This document shows, one piece after another, positions 5,344-7,489 of a stretch of DNA of 7,489 bases (the first letter of the stretch is position 1; the number at the start of each line of letters is the position of its first letter). Location of the stretch: the NCBI GenBank assembly GCA_028868335.1, contig JAGWUU010000164.1, positions 1 to 7,489 of the forward strand, read 5' to 3'. The position numbers and the translations under genes were made by a program. The notes under the pieces were generated by a model, which was not told the DNA's origin, made no database searches, and worked only from the letters and a program-made list of their open reading frames with translations. This stretch comes from Sphingomonadales bacterium (lineage in GTDB: Bacteria > Pseudomonadota > Alphaproteobacteria > Sphingomonadales > Sphingomonadaceae).

Positions 5344-5877
5344 TCAGATGCCGTCGATCGCCTGATCGACCAGCGCCTTGTCGGCGCCAGCATCGTGCTT
5401 CGCAGCGATCAGCGCGCGCGCGGCGGCGGCGGCGGCGGCGGCGGCCTTGGCGCGCAGCTCGTCGACCGCACCGCGTTCGGCGGCGGCAATTTTATCCTCG
5501 GCCATCTTCTCGCGGCGGCCGATCAGCGCGGTGGTGTCCGCCTCGGCCTTGGCGATGATGCCCTCGGCCTCGTGCCGGGCATGATCGAGCATCGCCACGG
5601 CGTCCTTTTCGGCGCCCGCGATCTTGTCGGCATATTCCTTGCGCAGCGCTTCGGCTTCAGCGCGCAGCGCCTTGGCCTCGTCAAGCTGCTTGCGGATTTC
5701 GGCGATCGACTTGTCGAGACCGGACGTGAGCATGCCGGGCACGCGCTTCCAGATCATCACGCCGATCAGCACTGCCATCGACAGCGCAACCCACATGCCG
5801 GGGGTCAGCCCGAATGCGGAAGGTTCGACTTCCCCGCCGTGCTCTGCGGCAACGGCAAGAAGGTTGAAGTCAGCCAT
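5344..5877 (-). CDS. atpF: F0 ATP synthase subunit b
   Basis: Subunit b is the membrane-anchored peripheral stalk of ATP synthase, holding the F1 head against rotation. The 177-residue product has one N-terminal transmembrane segment at about 27-44 (GMWVALSMAVLIGVMIWK), then a long charged, alanine-rich helix (about 50-160) suited to a coiled coil with b'. Its length suits the family. A run of nine alanines (145-153) lies near the C-terminus, the region that contacts delta in the family. The gene is last in the operon. Its ATG lies inside the b' gene (overlap 5870-5877) behind a perfect AAGGAGG (minus strand, 5884-5890), so expression is coupled to b'. Position after b' and the LTPGMWVAL-type N-terminus favour b over b'. 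Confidence 0.95.
   Translation of the reverse strand: MADFNLLAVAAEHGGEVEPSAFGLTPGMWVALSMAVLIGVMIWKRVPGMLTSGLDKSIAEIRKQLDEAKALRAEAEALRKEYADKIAGAEKDAVAMLDHARHEAEGIIAKAEADTTALIGRREKMAEDKIAAAERGAVDELRAKAAAAAAAAARALIAAKHDAGADKALVDQAIDGI
5421..5445. repeat. atpF: CGG trinucleotide run within atpF
   Basis: Eight consecutive CGG units (5421-5444), preceded by alternating GC, encode alanines 145-153 of subunit b as eight GCC codons plus one GCG. Slippage would change length by whole codons and keep frame. Confidence 0.85.
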
Positions 5878-6361
5878 TGAGAGCCTCCTTCACGGCAGCG
5901 CTCGCCGCCTTGGCATCGACCGTCAGCCCGGCCACGCGCGAAACGATCGCCCCGGCAGCGTCGGCCGCGACCTTCTCGATCTCGCCCAGCGCGCCGTCGC
6001 GGGCCTTGGTGATGCGGACATCAGCTTCGGCGAGGCGAGCATCGACCTTGGAACCCGCAGCAGCAAGCCGTGTTTCGCTGGCCGAAGCGGCATCCGACTT
6101 GGCCTTGGCGATTACCGCCTGAGCCTCTGCACGCCGCGCGTTTTCCTGGGTGCGCCAGGCCTCTTCCTCGGCATCGGCTGCTTTGCGCGCGGCGTCGGCC
6201 GCGGCAAGATCGTCGACGATCCGCTTGTCGCGGGCTTCGACCGTCCCCATCACCTTGGGGACCATGCCCCGGCCGATGACGAAGAAGATGAAGCCGAAGA
6301 AGATCAGCATCCAGAAGACCTGGCTGCTGTACGTCGCGGCAAGCTGCGAGATTTGAGGCAT
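5870..6361 (-). CDS. atpG: F0 ATP synthase subunit b' (b-prime)
   Basis: Alphaproteobacteria and photosynthetic bacteria use a b/b' heterodimer as the peripheral stalk, and this 163-residue protein is the b' partner (named atpF', atpX or atpG by different annotators). The N-terminal MPQISQLAATYSSQVFW leads into one membrane helix at about 14-33 (QVFWMLIFFGFIFFVIG), followed by VPKVMGTVEARDKRIVDDL, a typical b' start of the stalk. A charged, alanine-rich helix runs to the C-terminus. It lies between atpE and atpF and overlaps the atpF start by eight bases. Upstream of its ATG the minus strand reads GCGGACGCCCCG, which has little Shine-Dalgarno character, so its initiation should be weaker than that of atpE or atpF. 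Confidence 0.94.
   Translation of the reverse strand: MPQISQLAATYSSQVFWMLIFFGFIFFVIGRGMVPKVMGTVEARDKRIVDDLAAADAARKAADAEEEAWRTQENARRAEAQAVIAKAKSDAASASETRLAAAGSKVDARLAEADVRITKARDGALGEIEKVAADAAGAIVSRVAGLTVDAKAASAAVKEALNG
5884..5890 (-). promoter_or_regulatory. atpF ribosome binding site inside the b' gene
   Basis: The minus strand reads AAGGAGG, a perfect match to the anti-Shine-Dalgarno, six bases before the atpF ATG at 5877. It lies within the last codons of b', so ribosomes finishing b' can restart here. Confidence 0.85.
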
Positions 6362-6386
6362 CGGGGCGTCCGCTTGGTCAGGCGGG

Positions 6387-6418
6387 CCCCCGCCGCGAAA
6401 GGCGGGGACCGGCCGGTC
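6387..6418. repeat. GC-rich palindromic repeat between atpE and b'
   Basis: CCCCGCC (6388-6394) and GGCGGGG (6401-6407) form a seven-pair GC stem around GCGAAA. It is directly abutted by the perfect 12-base palindrome GACCGGCCGGTC (6407-6418). On the mRNA the hairpin begins about 34 bases after the atpE stop and ends about 25 bases before the b' start. It shares its GTCCCCGC and GGGGGCC edges, in inverse orientation, with the element after rpsA (3075-3094). There is no U-tract, so it is not a conventional terminator; a role in protecting the 3' end of atpE mRNA is possible. Confidence 0.65.
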
Positions 6419-6441
6419 GATCGGTCAATCGTTCGTCGCGC

Positions 6442-6669
6442 TTAGGCGACGAAGATCAGGATCATCGCGACGACGAACGAGAGCAGGCCCAGAAGTTCCG
6501 CGGCGGCGAAGCCGATGAACAGGCGGCCCTGCTGGCCGTCGGCAGCGCCGGGGTTGCGCAGCGCGCTTTCCAGGAACGAACCGAAGACGTTACCCACGCC
6601 GATGGCGGCCATGCCGGCGCCGATGGCAGCGAGACCAGCACCGATCAGCTTGGCGCTTGCAGGTTCCAT
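6442..6669 (-). CDS. atpE: F0 ATP synthase subunit c
   Basis: Subunit c forms the rotating proteolipid ring that carries protons through the membrane. The 75-residue product is a helical hairpin: helix 1 at about 6-33, including the glycine-rich GAGLAAIGAGMAAIGVG (10-26); a polar loop with the conserved R38-N-P40 that contacts gamma/epsilon; and helix 2 at about 49-74. Glu58 in FAAAELLGLLSF is the proton-carrying carboxylate. The ET/ES-type residues that mark sodium-binding rings are absent after it (L59, L60), so proton specificity is expected. The GNVFGSFLESALRNP stretch is typical of alphaproteobacteria. A strong Shine-Dalgarno precedes it and a GC-rich hairpin follows it, as suits the subunit made in largest number. 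Confidence 0.97.
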   Translation of the reverse strand: MEPASAKLIGAGLAAIGAGMAAIGVGNVFGSFLESALRNPGAADGQQGRLFIGFAAAELLGLLSFVVAMILIFVA

Positions 6670-6676
6670 TTCAAAA

Positions 6677-6682
6677 CTCCTT
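6677..6682 (-). promoter_or_regulatory. atpE ribosome binding site with A-rich enhancer
   Basis: The minus strand reads seven A residues, then GGAG, with AAGGAG at 6677-6682 and a seven-base gap (TTTTGAA) to the ATG. The unstructured A/U-rich surroundings in an otherwise GC-rich region predict high initiation, in keeping with the high copy number of subunit c. Confidence 0.8.
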
Positions 6683-6715
6683 TTTTTCGAAAATTCGGAT
6701 GGTTGATCAGATAAC

Positions 6716-7474
6716 TTAGTGAAGGTTCTCAGCGTCGTTGAGATAGAGCGAGGTCAACAGCGCGAAGACATAGGCTTGGATTCCCGCGACCAGCAGCTCA
6801 AGCGCGCAGATCGCGATCATCAGCAGGAAGCTGGGAACGCCGACGATCGTGCCCCACAGCGGGCCCGAATTGGCGCTGCCGATCACGAAGCTCGACAGCA
6901 CTTCAAGCAGGACGTGCCCGGCCATCATCGCCACGAACAGTCGCAGCGCGAGGCTGAACGGGCGGACCAGGAACGAAATCAGTTCGATGATCGGGATCAG
7001 CCACAGCAGCCACCACGGCGTGCCGTGCGGCACGAACAGGCTGAAGAAGTGCAGGCCATGACGCCAGAACCCGACGATCAGCACGATCGAGAACGACAGG
7101 ATCGCAAGGAACCCGGTCACGGTAAAGTGGCTGGTCGGGGTGAAGGGATGAACGCCAAACAGCATCAGCGGAAGCAGGCCGAGCATGTTGGCGAAGAGGA
7201 TGAACATGAACAGCGAGAAGATGTAGGGCACATACTTCTTGCCAGCCGGGCCGATATTGGCGGCAAGCAGATTGTCAATGAAGCCGGTGAAGCCCTCGAC
7301 CGCCATCTGCCAGCGCCCTGGGACCAGATCCCGCTTCAGCCCGCCCGCGACGAAGACCAGCAGCGCCAGCGTGGTCAGCGCCATCCACAGCGCGGAGTTG
7401 GTGAAGGCAATGTTGTAGCCCGCGATTTCCCAGTGACCGGTGCCGAACAACGGCTCGATCGTGAACTGGTGCAT
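6716..7474 (-). CDS. atpB: F0 ATP synthase subunit a
   Basis: Subunit a provides the two proton half-channels beside the c ring. The 252-residue product is of normal length and strongly hydrophobic, with membrane segments at about 28-44, 83-106, 118-136, 153-170, 173-200 and 209-245. The essential arginine is R178 in RPFSLALRLF (171-180). His187 (in MMAGH) and Glu226 fall at the positions of E. coli Glu219 and His245, the swapped pair known from mitochondria and many bacteria; Q233 follows in AGIQAYVFALL. The asparagine usually found four residues after the arginine (RLFxN) is alanine here (A182, codon GCG). The ATG at 7472-7474 lies 15 bases from the window edge and has no clear Shine-Dalgarno; an upstream atpI gene is likely but not visible. 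It leads the F0 operon within this window. Confidence 0.96.
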   Translation of the reverse strand: MHQFTIEPLFGTGHWEIAGYNIAFTNSALWMALTTLALLVFVAGGLKRDLVPGRWQMAVEGFTGFIDNLLAANIGPAGKKYVPYIFSLFMFILFANMLGLLPLMLFGVHPFTPTSHFTVTGFLAILSFSIVLIVGFWRHGLHFFSLFVPHGTPWWLLWLIPIIELISFLVRPFSLALRLFVAMMAGHVLLEVLSSFVIGSANSGPLWGTIVGVPSFLLMIAICALELLVAGIQAYVFALLTSLYLNDAENLH

Positions 7475-7489
7475 CGGATCGACTTTTGC

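Noticed and set aside
4191..5393. A 400-codon minus-strand frame opposite the MDR gene
   Set aside because: It runs across the small membrane gene, the MDR gene and the terminator, shows no family motif, and is explained by codon bias of the plus-strand genes.
6387..6418. Intrinsic terminator inside the atp operon
   Set aside because: The stem has no U-tract on either strand and lies between genes that must be co-expressed; a palindromic repeat is a better description.
1..7489. Mobile element, CRISPR array, defence island, tRNA or rRNA genes
   Set aside because: No transposase or integrase frames, regularly spaced direct repeats, cloverleaf or rRNA-like segments were seen; gene content is conserved housekeeping.

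Overview
The window looks like a chromosomal housekeeping segment from a GC-rich alphaproteobacterium, most likely a member of the Sphingomonadales (Novosphingobium/Sphingobium/Erythrobacter-like). Three things point there. There is a free-standing F0 operon with separate b' and b subunits and no F1 genes after it. The c and b' sequences are of alphaproteobacterial type. Short palindromic repeats of the TCCCGGATCAAG and CCCCGC-GAA-GGCGGGG kinds, which I recall as common in these genomes, lie between genes. Species-level assignment is inference.

Layout: (1) Positions 1-231 are non-coding. The first 100 bases are strikingly AT-rich, with an inverted repeat and two GTTAAC sites, followed by a candidate general-stress (EcfG-type) promoter. 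(2) Positions 232-1188 (+) encode a PAS-GGDEF protein whose cyclase signature is degenerate (GAERF) but whose RxxD c-di-GMP-binding site is kept, so it is probably a receptor or regulator. (3) After a structured leader comes rpsA (1359-3068, +), ribosomal protein S1 with six S1 domains, then two palindromic repeats and a strong intrinsic terminator. (4) Positions 3242-5288 (+) hold a tight three-gene operon: gloB (glyoxalase II), an unrecognised two-helix membrane protein that appears to start at a TTG overlapping the gloB stop, and an NAD(P)H:quinone-oxidoreductase-like MDR protein joined by an ATGA overlap. (5) A hairpin between converging genes ends both this operon and the atp operon. (6) On the minus strand, read right to left, are atpB (a), atpE (c), b' and atpF (b), the membrane sector of F1F0 ATP synthase.

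The F0 operon shows visible expression tuning. atpE has a strong Shine-Dalgarno and is followed by a GC-rich repeat hairpin, b' has almost no Shine-Dalgarno, and atpF has a perfect one embedded in the end of b', consistent with the need for many c subunits per b'/b pair. The gloB operon suggests detoxification of methylglyoxal and reactive carbonyls or quinones. I see no mobile element, CRISPR array, tRNA/rRNA gene or defence system. The least-understood items are the small membrane protein in the gloB operon and the degenerate PAS-GGDEF protein upstream of rpsA.
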